Assembly (NCBI RefSeq): GCF_035046485.1
Contig: NC_085138.1
Coordinates: 28,545,047-28,609,046, forward strand
Source: Aedes albopictus
Lineage: Eukaryota; Arthropoda; Insecta; Diptera; Culicidae
Reading direction: 5' to 3'
DNA: 64,000 nucleotides
In this document: positions 9,233 through 20,300 of the stretch, in pieces
How positions within the stretch are numbered: the first letter of the stretch is position 1
How the letters are laid out: each line of letters opens with the position of its first letter
Made by a program: the position numbers and the translations under genes
Notes under the pieces: model-generated
Databases searched by the model: none
Seen by the model: only the letters and a program-made list of their open reading frames with translations
Told to the model about the DNA's origin: nothing

Positions 9233-10588
9233 TCATCCAAGCTTAGTCGTTGGAGCATGTTACTCCAGCAGTATGATATGCTCGTCAAGCATAGGAAAGG
9301 ATCCGAAAACGTGGTTCCGGATGCACTTTCGCGCGCTGTGGAAGCTATAGATTTGAGCAAGGATGATTGGTACACCAGGATATACAAGAAAGTGTTAGAT
9401 TCTCCTGATAGTTATCCGGATTTTAAAATTGAACAGGAAAAACTGTACAAGTTTGTTTCGTCGCCCACGGACACAATGGATTACCGCTTTGAATGGAAGC
9501 TGTGTTTGCCGGAGGATTTGCGTGTAGAAGTAATAAAACAGGAACATGACCAGTCGCTGCACCCAGGGTTCGAAAAACTTATTAAAAAACTGAAAATTCG
9601 GTACTATTGGCCAAAAATGGCCTCACAGGCGAAGAAGCACATACGGTCGTGCAACGTTTGCAAGCAATGCAAACCGTCAACGTTGCCAACAGCGCCTGTC
9701 ATGGGAAACCAAAGATTGAGCAGCAAACCGTTTCAGATTCTGGCACTAGACTTTATTCAAAATCTTCCTCGTAGTCGAAATGGGAAGAGCCATTTGTTGG
9801 TCCTGATGGACTTATTCTCTAAATGGACTCTTCTCATTCCGATAAGAAAGATTGAGAGTAAAGAGGTGTGTCGCCTAGTTGAAGATTGCTGGTTCAGGCG
9901 GTTCGGAACTCCGGAAGTCGTTATTTCCGATAATGCGACCACGTTCATCGGTAAGGAGTTTCAGGCGTTGTTGACAAGACGAGGAATACAGCATTGGCCC
10001 AATTCGCGTCATCATAGCCAGGCCAATCCCGTAGAAAGAACCAATCGGACCATAAATGCCTGCTTGCGTTCGTACATGGATAAGGATCAGCGCTTATGGG
10101 ACACTAGAATAGCTGAGGTAGAGGAGATGGTAAATACCACCATCCATAGTTCAACTGGTTTGTCGCCGTACAGGATCCTATACGGGCATGAAAAGATCAC
10201 CATGGGGAATGAGCATCGACTGGAAAGGGACGATAAGGATATCCCCATGGAAAAAAGAGATGAACTGCGGCGAAAATTAAACGAAAATGTCTTCAAGGTA
10301 GTGGCCGATAACTTAAAAAGGAGTCATGACAAAAGTCAGAAAACGTATAATCTGCGTCATAGAAAATTTTGCCCAACTTACCTTGTAGGACAGAAGGTCT
10401 ACAAGCGTAACTTTAAACAATCCTCGGCCGCAGAACGCTATAACGCCAAGTATGGGCCGATGTATATCCCATGCGTGATCGTGGCGAGGCGAGGTACCAG
10501 CTCATACGAGGTCGCCGATGATGCTGGCAAGATCTTAGGGGTGTTTTCCGCTGCAGACCTTCGTCCGGGCAGTGATGTGGAACCCTAA
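9233..10588 (+). CDS. Ty3/gypsy pol: RNase H tail and integrase (5'-truncated by gap)
   Basis: This frame is open for 451 residues from the gap edge and encodes the C-terminal part of an LTR retrotransposon polyprotein. It starts inside the RNase H tail (KHRKGSENVVPDALSRA). Numbering from the Met at 9,257, an HHCC zinc-binding module follows at H97, H102, C132 and C135. The integrase core has D165 (LALDFI), D225 (ISDNAT) and E260 (NPVERTNRT), an exact D,D-35-E spacing. A C-terminal segment with YNLRHRKFCPTYLVGQKVYK resembles the post-core region of gypsy integrases. The integrase joins element cDNA to host DNA. No stop or frameshift is seen, so this copy may be fairly young, but the 5' coding region is unavailable. 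Confidence 0.9.
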   Translation, partial: SSKLSRWSMLLQQYDMLVKHRKGSENVVPDALSRAVEAIDLSKDDWYTRIYKKVLDSPDSYPDFKIEQEKLYKFVSSPTDTMDYRFEWKLCLPEDLRVEVIKQEHDQSLHPGFEKLIKKLKIRYYWPKMASQAKKHIRSCNVCKQCKPSTLPTAPVMGNQRLSSKPFQILALDFIQNLPRSRNGKSHLLVLMDLFSKWTLLIPIRKIESKEVCRLVEDCWFRRFGTPEVVISDNATTFIGKEFQALLTRRGIQHWPNSRHHSQANPVERTNRTINACLRSYMDKDQRLWDTRIAEVEEMVNTTIHSSTGLSPYRILYGHEKITMGNEHRLERDDKDIPMEKRDELRRKLNENVFKVVADNLKRSHDKSQKTYNLRHRKFCPTYLVGQKVYKRNFKQSSAAERYNAKYGPMYIPCVIVARRGTSSYEVADDAGKILGVFSAADLRPGSDVEP

Positions 10589-11891
10589 AAGAGATACAAA
10601 GATCATACTAATATTCTAAGAATAATAAATCATCTTCGGTTTACCAACGCTGTAGGTGCGTGAACCATTCCTCATCAGATGGTTGTAAACAGAGCGGGGT
10701 CATCGTCCGACCAAAGGTTATTGCACTCTCGGATGCTTTTGGAGATCATCCTCTACAGTCGCTCCACTCTCGCGCCTCCTGATTAAAGCGAGGGAAAGGC
10801 ACTCATGGGATGGGAGTGAGATGAAACTTGAGCGAGAGAGATCCCACGTGAGCATGAGTTCTCTGTTTGAGATCCTCGGATCCGTTTTTGTTCGATGTTT
10901 GCTTGCAAAAAGAAAATTGATCATAATTTAAATTAGAATCATTGTAAGATATCGTGACGTCACATAGGAGTTAGTAAAATTAGGAGATAGTTTAGGAAGA
11001 AAGGAGAGTTGTTCTTTTGATAAGGCGCCGTACAAAAGAACCGTGCTAGCACGTAGAGGGAGAATGCTTTCCTAAATAAAAAGGAGAGATAATAATTTTT
11101 ATATATAATGTTTCATCGTATGTCGTAGATAGTAATTAAGTCATTATGAATATTCGTCAAATAGATAAAACTGGTCAATCGCGAACAGTCAAACAGAGCA
11201 CTTACTCTGAACAATAGAATCGGCCTTTTGTTATCCGTCAAACTTATTGTAGGCTCGTTCTCAGCATTATTCCGCGCCAGTCGGGTGGCCAACCGACTGA
11301 ATTATGTTGAGAATAACCCTTACGATTATGTAGTATCCAATGTTCGTAGAGTCCGATGTTCGTCCACATAGTTTCAATGTTTTCCTTTTAGAATCACCAC
11401 AATTTTTAATATGTTTTTGTCCCGTCCGATTTAGCTTCACTTGTCTGGCAGCAAAGTTCATTTGTTTTACAAGTATCATGTCCGTCCAATTAACGTGTGC
11501 AAAATAACTATTCAGCCTATCTTTTCATTGCCTACCGTTGGTAGGACTGGATGAAAGAGAGTAAGATTGATCGTTTAACCATAAAATGTGTTCGTGCTTA
11601 TCTTCATGTATACTAACAGGCTAAAATCACACGTGAGTAATTATGGCAAATTCTTTAGGGGAATTTGACCTTTAGTTGCCAGCTGATTTTAAATTGTTGT
11701 GTCATGTCTTCATTAACTTTTATCAATTTTATACTGCTTCGCGATTCGATTAAAAAAAAAAAAAAAATATATATATATAAAATAAAAATAGCATTTGTCT
11801 TTAAGTTTTAATTTGTTTCTTAGCGTTTTATGTAGGTAAAAATAACTAAATAATTGAAGATCTTCAATTATTTACCGTGGCGGGAGGATAG
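10589..11891 (+). other. Non-coding 3' region of the gypsy element
   Basis: This is 1.3 kb without a convincing reading frame between the pol stop and a candidate LTR. No env-like frame is visible. It contains a short A-tract and TA run at about 11,751-11,790. The purine-rich stretch GTGGCGGGAGGATAG just before 11,892 could be the polypurine tract that primes plus-strand synthesis. Confidence 0.4.
11751..11790. repeat. A-tract and (TA)n simple repeat
   Basis: About 17 consecutive A followed by roughly six TA units and further A-rich sequence. Confidence 0.85.
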
Positions 11892-12955
11892 TGTAACCGT
11901 TCAGTTACAAGATCCCCAGATTTATTTTAATTTTGTGCATTTTTCCAAGGAAACTGTAGTGTTTGTTTGATTAGTGTTTGGTCTTAATAATAGGTTTAGT
12001 TAGTTAAATGGAAAAAAATGTAATTTTGTATTAGTTTGTTCGAATGTTGAAATCTGAATGTTAATTGTATTTTAAATCAACTGTGGTCAAAATGGGCGGC
12101 GGGCGAAAACTTGAGCTGTGAGTACAAATGTAGGCAACCTGGTAGCATAATGGGTGGTTGTTTGCTACCAAGGATAGGCAACATGGAGTAAGGACGAAGG
12201 AACATATGGAAAGGATGGAATGGAGGGCATTTTAAGGCTTGAGGCGATCGCCATGATCACTTTGAAAACGGCGTTCGTGTGTGATAGAAGTGAGTTTCTT
12301 TTAAAAGTGGCTTTGAATAGTTTTTCGTTCTGTGAATCTGCATAATTGGAAAAAGCAGCCTACGTTCATTCAGGACCTTTTTGACCTACCTTTTGGTACC
12401 GTCACTGAAGCGCCACCTCACTATCCGCACGAATCGGCCTAGATCGGTTTACCGGTCTACGCCTAAACGCAAAAGACCTGACTCTCTGGTCACAGCAACC
12501 GACCGATAGAGAGTTCCTCGGGCTTACAGCCCTAAACGTTAAGGAGGACCCTTCTCGGCGTGGCCAATACGGTCTCGTCCGTGGTCCGTCGATTTTGCCA
12601 ACGAAGGAAGACGCCGTAGCCAAGCCCAGGTCACGAAAGTGGCCCTACAGCAGTGGAACGCCATCCCACTTGCAAATCCGACCGCCAGACCCGCCATTCC
12701 AGTCGGCACGTAACAAAAGGGACCGACACCGCCAGCCGCCATTGCCGTTAGCAGCCATCAGCGAGCGCTCGCCAGCACATCACCGGTACGTACCCAACGA
12801 TCCTGATCTACCACAAACCGCCATAGCCCAATAAACATTATAGACCACACAGTAGCTTTTTAATAAATTTGCCTTTTTTCTACCCAAACACATACACTCT
12901 TCCATAGCCAAAGAAAGACCATAGTTTCCGCACACCTTGATCCGCGTACCACTCC
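11892..12955 (+). mobile_element. Possible 3' LTR of the gypsy element
   Basis: The stretch begins TGTAACCG directly after a purine-rich tract. AATAAA occurs at about 12,832 and again near 12,863, as expected for LTR polyadenylation. The right border is uncertain: a CA near 12,960 is plausible, but without the 5' LTR or a visible target duplication it cannot be fixed. The frames inside (up to about 80 codons) are taken as non-coding. Confidence 0.35.
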
Positions 12956-12963
12956 GAATTACC

Positions 12964-13016
12964 CAGTAGCATGCCGGCCCTGAGACCCAGCTCGAGGGGT
13001 CTCATGCTACTGAGCT
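12964..13016. repeat. Inverted repeat, CAGTAGCATG arms
   Basis: CAGTAGCATG and a GAGACCC block are mirrored by GGGTCTCATGCTACTG about 25 bases later. This makes a hairpin of about 16 bp between the candidate LTR and the R1-like relic. Its function is unknown. Confidence 0.5.
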
Positions 13017-13194
13017 AGTTGATCCGGGAGTCTTGGTTCAGCCACTGGGCCTATTGAGCAATTGGTAAGCCTCAGTCAGTCTCACTTAAGGTATCTTGAA
13101 CCAGGGTACAAGTCATCGGACTATAAAGACCCTGCAGGAGAAAGCAATATGGTAGTGAGGTGGCGTTCGTCGCTGTCAAGGTCTCGTAAAGACT

Positions 13195-13480
13195 GAGATA
13201 AAGGCAAGCAAAAAGGCCTGAATGAGGGTATCTGTCAGAGCGCCATTACGAATGCCTGGGGTGATGCCTACAAGGATCGTAATGGCCAAAGATGCTGGAA
13301 AGGATTATCATGGGTTTCATTCCGCGTCAAGATCTGAGTCCTTGGCCTCCTTTCATAGGGCTCCTGGGGATCGGGGCTGGCGATTAGGGGAAAGTCACAG
13401 ATAAGGAACCTGCAGAGATGGCCAGAGGTAAGGCCCCGGGCCCGGACGGCGTTCCGATCCTAGCTCCTACAAGTATCAAT
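13195..13480 (+). pseudogene. R1-like LINE ORF2 relic
   Basis: Two short blocks typical of R1-clade ORF2 are readable in different frames. One is NAWGDAYK, with IVMAK frame-shifted just after it (about 13,245-13,295). The other is MARGKAPGPDGVPIL (about 13,418-13,462), the segment at the start of the reverse transcriptase. Stops separate them. It is a short dead fragment. Confidence 0.5.
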
Positions 13481-13599
13481 TGGAGAGGTATGTTCAAATC
13501 TTCAATGCAGGAATTTGAGAGAGATGCTGGTCCTGGAGAGGCGTAGGGCTTGGCGGCAATTAGAACAGTTTAGTGGGTCGATGATGTAATCCTATCGCC

Positions 13600-16500
13600 T
13601 TCGTTGGCTGTTGGACGTAGTTCCTAATTTGCATTCAACTCAAGGAATTTTCGGATCGCCTTAGGAAAAGAATCCAAACCTGTTCCAATTTGCATTTTTC
13701 ATCATCATCATGGTTTTGCTGCTCCGACAAAGGGCGCATCCCCCCTCTTTTGCAGAGGTCGATATATTTTCGCTTTGTATGTCGACTTTTGTGTTTGTGT
13801 GTGTAGCTTCGAAAAACGTTCCATCAGGTGGAGTCAGTGTCCCCTATAGGTAGTGGTGTATGTAAGTGTGTCTATTGTATGAGCCTACTTAGATTATAAT
13901 GTCGCATGTGTTGGTGGTCGCTAAAGAATGTGAGAGTATGCGTGTCATCCTTTATAAACTTTTCAGATCATGTGTATTGCTTGTCTTTCTGACTCTTAAA
14001 AGTGTTGTGGTGCAGTCTATATTTTGGTTTTCTGTTTTAAGATTTTAACGTGTGGATAACACCTTTTTGTTTCTACAGTGGGTTACGGCTTGTCTAATGT
14101 CCATAAGTGGTAACGTGGTCATCCAGCAATACGCGAATGAGTGCTTTTGTCGACGACACGAATACTAGTACGGGTTGTTGCCCCATTGCGATAAGTACGA
14201 TTGGATGTGTGTAGGTTTTTTGTGTAACGATAAAGCGTAAAAAGGTTAATAATTTGATACAACACGTTCTCACCGGTTTTCAATGGATTTTTTTTTTGCC
14301 ATGCCATGTTTAGAATTATTGTTTACCCAGATTTTGTGAGTGTGTGTGTTTGTTAGTCTTACCTAGGTTCTAAACGGAGTCTGTGGTTGTGTATGCATTA
14401 GAGTATATATTGTTAACATTTGGTTAGTATTCTACTTTTAGGTAGCTTTTTTCAACAGGCTTTCATAGTTATTTTATTCTAATCTAGAGAGTGTCCCCTA
14501 ACGGATGAGTTCCACTAATTATCCTATGCATGGTGTATGTGTGTACCGCTTCAGTGTACGTGTGCTTGTAAATATACATCTGGAAGACTATATAACAATA
14601 GATTCAATGTAGATGAAACAGCGTAGATTAGTATAGATAACACAAAACTTCCGGAACAGTTAGCGTTCCGTTTAACAAAAAGGCGCTAGAAATGAAGGCT
14701 CGTCCCTAGTGGTATATGGTATGTATGTAGGTGATTACTTAGTTCGGTTTGGCACATCTTACTTGTGTTCGAAATACTCGATGCCGGTCTTTGCAGTGAT
14801 CTGATCAAGCAAAACATGTGTCCGTGTCGTTAAGAACGATAATGCGCTACACTAGCCCTAATGATATCAACATCAAAATCTGCTTCGTTAAAATATTCCC
14901 CCAGAGATAGGCAACAGGTCGCTAAAGAGGCGATAATGGGTCGATGAGTGTGCTACTTATCTAGACAAGTTAAACTTCTTCTACAAATGGCTATTTCAGT
15001 ACTGCTTCGTTCGACCTACGGTGATAGTGATTGTTCAGCGCGTGAGATAAGAACTCGAGAAACTTCAACAATGATAAACAAAACAAAGTAGGCTTTGGCA
15101 ACCGAGTAAGGCTTTCTGAAAACGAAGGAAATAAAACAACTCAAAACGTCAACTCAATAAATGATACATTTTCATATTTATAACCTTCCAATAAGGGTGC
15201 CGCTCTGGAGCGGCGGCTTAATCGACACCTTAGTACTGATTCAACAACGTGTTTACCTCGTACAAACTTAACCACAATTTGAAATCATCATTCATCAGAG
15301 CTAAACGCTACAACTGCAATGAAACTTACTCTCCTAGGTATGCTTATCAACACAACGGATTACCGCGGAAAAATAGAAACAGATCTCCCTAGCTTCCAGC
15401 TTATTACACACTTTTTTCAACTGCATTGGCACCGTTTCTAAAAGCAAAACAAAAACAAAGCTTGACAAGTGGCGAAAAAACAAAACGGAAACCTTCGACG
15501 GCTACTACGATGATGCATTGCTTCTAAAGGCTCTCCCAGTCGCCGGCCGTGCCGTGGCCATCTTTGATTGGTGCTTGAAGCGCTTCCCGGCAGCAGCTTG
15601 ACGTCTGTCATCCACGATAGACGCCATGCACGCTTTCTTTGCTTGCGGATTTGTTTACATTGCTATTTGTGTTTCCATATGGTTGCGTATGTGTGTAGGT
15701 GTTTGTGATTGTAATGATTCTTATCAGTAACCTCGTTTGCATTTCCACTTTCACCCTCTCTCTCTCTCTCGCGCACAGCTTCTCTCCCACTCTTCCTCGC
15801 TCGATTGCTAGTTTGCTTGTTTATATAGTTTATAGAAAAATTATCTCCCTAAATTCTAGGTAAAAATGAAAGGCGCGAGTGACTAAGTTCATTCCTCCTG
15901 CTCCCCCCTGCTTCCGAGTAACGTGTCTCACTAACAACTACTTACTGACAGCACAGGGACGGGTCCGATCGCCACGCTCCCTAAACTATCTCTTCTACTG
16001 TTCGTTTTTTTTTTGTTTTGCCCTCTAAATGTGTTTAGACTTTTCTCTTTTTTGTTTTAGTACTGCTGCTCCCACTTCCGACCCATCTAAATAAATAATA
16101 ACTTTTTCAACAGAAAAAAAATAAACAATCAAATGCAATTGGATTTTTGGGCGTGCGTTTGCGAGAGACGACGCCAAAATTTAAGTGCGCAGCGGATTTT
16201 GTATTAGTCGGGTCGCTAAAGACGGTGTCAAACTAACACTCGCTTTGACAGAACAGTTCGCTTTGACGTTTTTTTGACAATCAATTGACGTTTGATATTC
16301 GAACAACACTTTATCAAGTAGACTAGCAGCACTGCTGCGAATCAAGCGACAGCACACTCTACGGATGAAGGTTAAACTAGGCATGATAGTGTGAGTAAAG
16401 TTTCGTTCTCGCAACTATCATAAACATAACGATATAAAGCCTGATGTCTTACTTGTAACAGGTAATCGATAAAGCTGATTATCAAAGTTATCGATAGACC

Positions 16501-16935
16501 GTCAAAGGACGCATGCTAGATAGAAAATCATTCTTCAAACTGTCAAACTTGACAGACGAAACGTCAATCGCAATAAACGTCAAACGTCATCCCAGGAAAC
16601 CCGAGCATCGTGCGACAATCTCCTGCGTCCATCAAATGCTGCACGATTTCCCCACAGAGAAGTGTTGGAAGTAGCACTTTCTTCACTTAAACATCCATAT
16701 AAAAAGTTTTTGCTTTGCTTGCACAGTCTGTCTGGCTTAAAAACAACACTTATACAAAGAAAAATTGACTATAAATATAAAGCATATTTAACTAGAGCTT
16801 TGATTTTAGCACTTAACCAACGAAGAAACGGTATCCACGAATGTACCGGATGTACACAGTTTCCCTCTGAGGCGGAATTCAACTAGGGCTCTCTTACTGC
16901 TGCTGCTGCTGCTGCTGGTCCGTTTCGGCACGATA
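13600..16935 (-). other. Downstream/3' UTR region of CHES-1-like
   Basis: This is 3.3 kb without recognised transposons, in sharp contrast to the rest of the window, lying immediately 3' of the forkhead gene stop codon. It probably includes the gene's 3' UTR. On the minus strand an AATAAA signal (TTTATT at about 14,473-14,478 on plus) is one candidate cleavage signal. I cannot fix the true 3' end. Near 16,230-16,600 there are many TTTGACG/CTGTCAAA words in both orientations, a composition also found in the window's MITEs, so a decayed element may lie there. Confidence 0.4.
16897..16917 (-). repeat. (CAG)7 in the 3' UTR
   Basis: Seven CTG on the plus strand, read as CAG in the CHES-1-like transcript, begin about 18 nt after the stop codon. 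They lie outside the coding frame. Confidence 0.8.
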
Positions 16936-17377
16936 TTACCGTACCCAGGAGGCCTTCTTCTTGAACTTTTTGAGCATCCGCACCGAGGCGGAAGCGGTCG
17001 CAGCCGAAGACGAGGAAGACGAGCTTTTGCTCTTTTTCGACGGCGATGGCGACGGCGAGTACTGCAGGCTTAGATCGTCCGCCAGCCCGTAGCTGTAGCT
17101 GCGGATCGTGGCCTGATGCTGGCCGCCACCGTATCCGGAGGGGGGCGTGACTTCCAGCTGGTGATGCGATGCCGGCTGATGGTACGGGGAACGCTGGCCG
17201 TACAGCGCAGCAACCGGTTCGTCGTAGTTAGCGGTGGGCTCGGCAGGCCGCTTCAGTCCAGTGTTGCCGGTGCTTCCCGACATGGGAGCGTAGTTGGTGA
17301 TGCCGGCGAGGTTCAACAGGGCGTCCACACCCGCTAGGCGGCGCTGCTCCTCCTGGTCCTCTATCACCAGGTTATGA
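16936..17377 (-). CDS. CHES-1-like: CHES-1-like coding exon 10 (last)
   Basis: The acceptor CTCCAACAG precedes 17,377 and the stop TAA ends at 16,936. It encodes residues 1,038-1,184. A block [15 protein letters not shown] is followed by a Pro/Gln/His/Tyr-rich stretch. A Ser-rich basic patch ([15 protein letters not shown]) comes next, and the basic C terminus ends [13 protein letters not shown]. The basic patches are plausible nuclear-localisation signals (inference). It is separated from exon 9 by a 4.85-kb intron that holds the inverted 23-bp arrays. Confidence 0.92.
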
Positions 17378-20300
17378 CTGTTGGAGAGGGAAAGAAGAAG
17401 CGACAGGTAGTCATAACGTTCAGAAGAGTTTGTGTGGCAGGAAAACGATAAGGTTTTATCGTTTTCATGTAAACAATAGAATTGCAGCTCAGTGAAGGTT
17501 CTACAACAGACCTAACGATTTGTTAAGTTTAATTTTAAGTTTACCATATAAGCGTTAGAAGAGTGATGATTCTAAAGGTACAAGAGGGCATACAGATAGT
17601 AGCGACTGACACCTCGGCAAGGGATGCCAGATGTGAAGACATGTCTTCAATTTGAAGACATTTGAAGTTCTGTGAAGACATTTCTCGGATACTTTTTCAA
17701 AACAACGTATAATACACGCAAATCCTATGTTGATACGTCGTTTTGAATAAGTATCAGAGTTTTCAAATTTTGTGAAGATTATTGAAGACTTTTGAAAGCT
17801 GCAAAATAATATATATTAATGTTATTTATCTAAACCAATAATTCAAATCTTTGATTAATTTCAGATGAAATGCGTTTCATTTTTCGTAGATAAAATTTTA
17901 AACTTTTAAAACCTTAAACATACAAATTCCTAAATTTTCGGTCTTTATATTGGCGGAAATTCTGAAGCAGTTTTTAGTTAAAATGCGAATCAAATTAAAC
18001 GACCATAATTTCATGAAAATTTTAGGAAGTATGCTGAACTATTGAATAATTTTTTCATCAGCAATTGTTTATAAGAAATAAAATTTTCATTAACAAAAAT
18101 CCTCTGGGAATTCAACCGGCTATTCTCAAATTTTTAAAAAATCTCCAAAAACAGAGGTTGCTTCTAGAATATTACCAACAGAGCTACATCCAGAATTTTC
18201 CGCAGACTTGTCCGAAAATTTGTCCAAGCCTGTTAAGATTTCTCCAGTAGGCCCTCGAGAATCTCTCTAGAAGTTCCACGGGAATTTCTTCAGAATTTCA
18301 TCAGGAATACCTTCAAAAGTTTCTCAGGAATTCTTCCAGGTGTTCCTCGGATATTCTCGGAGTACCTCAAGAATTCTTTCAGTTCCTCGGGAATTCCTCC
18401 AGGAGTTAGCCGAATTTTTTTTCTTGCAGAAGATCCTCGGAAATTCATGCTGGCGTCCTTCGGGAATTAAGTGTTCCTTGAAAATTAGGTGTTCCTCGAG
18501 AATTTCTTCAGGAGTTCCTCGGGAATTCCTCCAGCAGTTCCTCGGGAATTCATCGTGGAGTTGCAAGGGAATTTCTCTGGAAGTTTCTCGGCAATTCCTT
18601 CAGATGTTCCTCGAGAATTCCTTTAGGTGTTCCTCGAGAATTATTTTAGGATATCCTCGGGAATTCCTCCAGGAGTTCCTTGGTAATTACTCCAGCAGTT
18701 CCTCGAAAATTGCTCCAGGAGATCCTCGGGAATTCCTCCAGAAGTTCCTAGAGAATACCTTCAAAAATTCCTCGAGAATTTCTTCAAGGAGTTCCTCGAG
18801 AATGCCTCTGGAGCTCCTTGGGAATTTCTCTACAAGTTCCTCGGGAATTTCTTTAAGGGTTCCTCGAGAATTTCTTTAAGGGTTCCTCAGTTAATCCTCC
18901 AAGAGTTCCTCGGAAATTCTCCCAGAAGTTTCTCAGGAATTCCACCAGGAGTTTCTCGGGAATTCATGTAGGAGTTCCTCGGGAATTCCTCCAGGAGTAA
19001 CGAGTAACTCGGAAATTCATTCTGGAGTTCCAAGGGAATTTCTCCGGGAGTTCCTCGGGAAATCCTTCAGAAGTTTCTCGTTAAGTCTTTTAGGAGTTTC
19101 TCGGGAATTTCTCCAGCAATTCCTCACGAATCCTTCCAGAAGTTCCCAGAAAATTCCTTCATGTATTCCTCGAGAATTTCTCCTGGAGTTTTTTGGGATT
19201 CCTTCAGGAGTTCCTCGGGAATTCCTCCAGAAGCTCTTCGAGAATTCCTTCAAGGAGTTCCTCGGGAATTCCTCTGGAGCTCCTTGGGAATTTCTCTAGA
19301 AGTTCCTCGGGAATTCCTTTCCTTCATGAGTTCCTCAGAAATTCTTCCAGATGTTCCTCATGAATTCCACCAGCAATACCTCAGGAATTGCACTAGGAGT
19401 TTCTCGGGAATTCATATAGAATTCCTCGAGGAGTTTCTCAAAGAAGTTTTTATTTGGGAATTTCTCTATGAACTCCTTGGAAATTCCTTCTTAAGTGCAT
19501 CAAGAATCTCTCTAGTATTTTTTCGGGAATTCTTCCAGAAGATTCTCGGGAAATGTTTCAGGAGTTTATCAGAAATTCATCTAGATATACCTATGAATAT
19601 CTTCAGGAAATCGTCGGGAATTCCCAGGAAACTCCTTGAGTAAGTTTTCTGGGGACCAAGAGGAATTCCCGAGGAACTGCCGGAAAAGAACCTCGAGAAA
19701 CTTGGAGGGATTCCCGAGAAACATGGAACCCCAAGAAAGTACTGTAGGTTTTCCCGAGAAACTTTAGGAATTCCTGAAGGAATTCTCGACGAACTTCTGG
19801 AGGATTTTCCGAGAAACACCTGCAAGAATTCCCGAAGAACTCCTGGATGGAATTTACCGAGGATCTCCTGTAGAAATTCTGGAGGATCTCTTGAAGAAAT
19901 TCCTGAGGATCCTTGGATGGATTCTAAAGGAGCTCCTGGGGAATTTTTGAGGATCTTTTGAAGAAATTCACGTCGATTTCCTGAAGGATCTCCATGGATC
20001 TCCTGAGGGAATTTCCGATAAACTCCTGAAGGATTTTTCGATGACCATCTGAAGACGTTCTCGAGGATCTCCTGGAGGAATTCTCGTGGAACTCCTGGAA
20101 GAATTACCGAGGAGCTCCGGGAAGAATTTCCGAGGAACTCCTGGAGTAATTCCCGAGCAACTCCTGAACGAATTTACGAGAATCTCCTGGAGGAACTCCC
20201 GAGGTTCTCCTGCAGGAATTACCGAAACTTCTGGACGAATTTCCGAGGAACTCCTGCAGGAATTCCTGACGATCTCCTAGAGGAATTCCCGAGAAACTAC

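Noticed and set aside
8445..9387. Frames running through the N block
   Set aside because: The length comes from unknown bases. Only the flanking retroelement segments are real.
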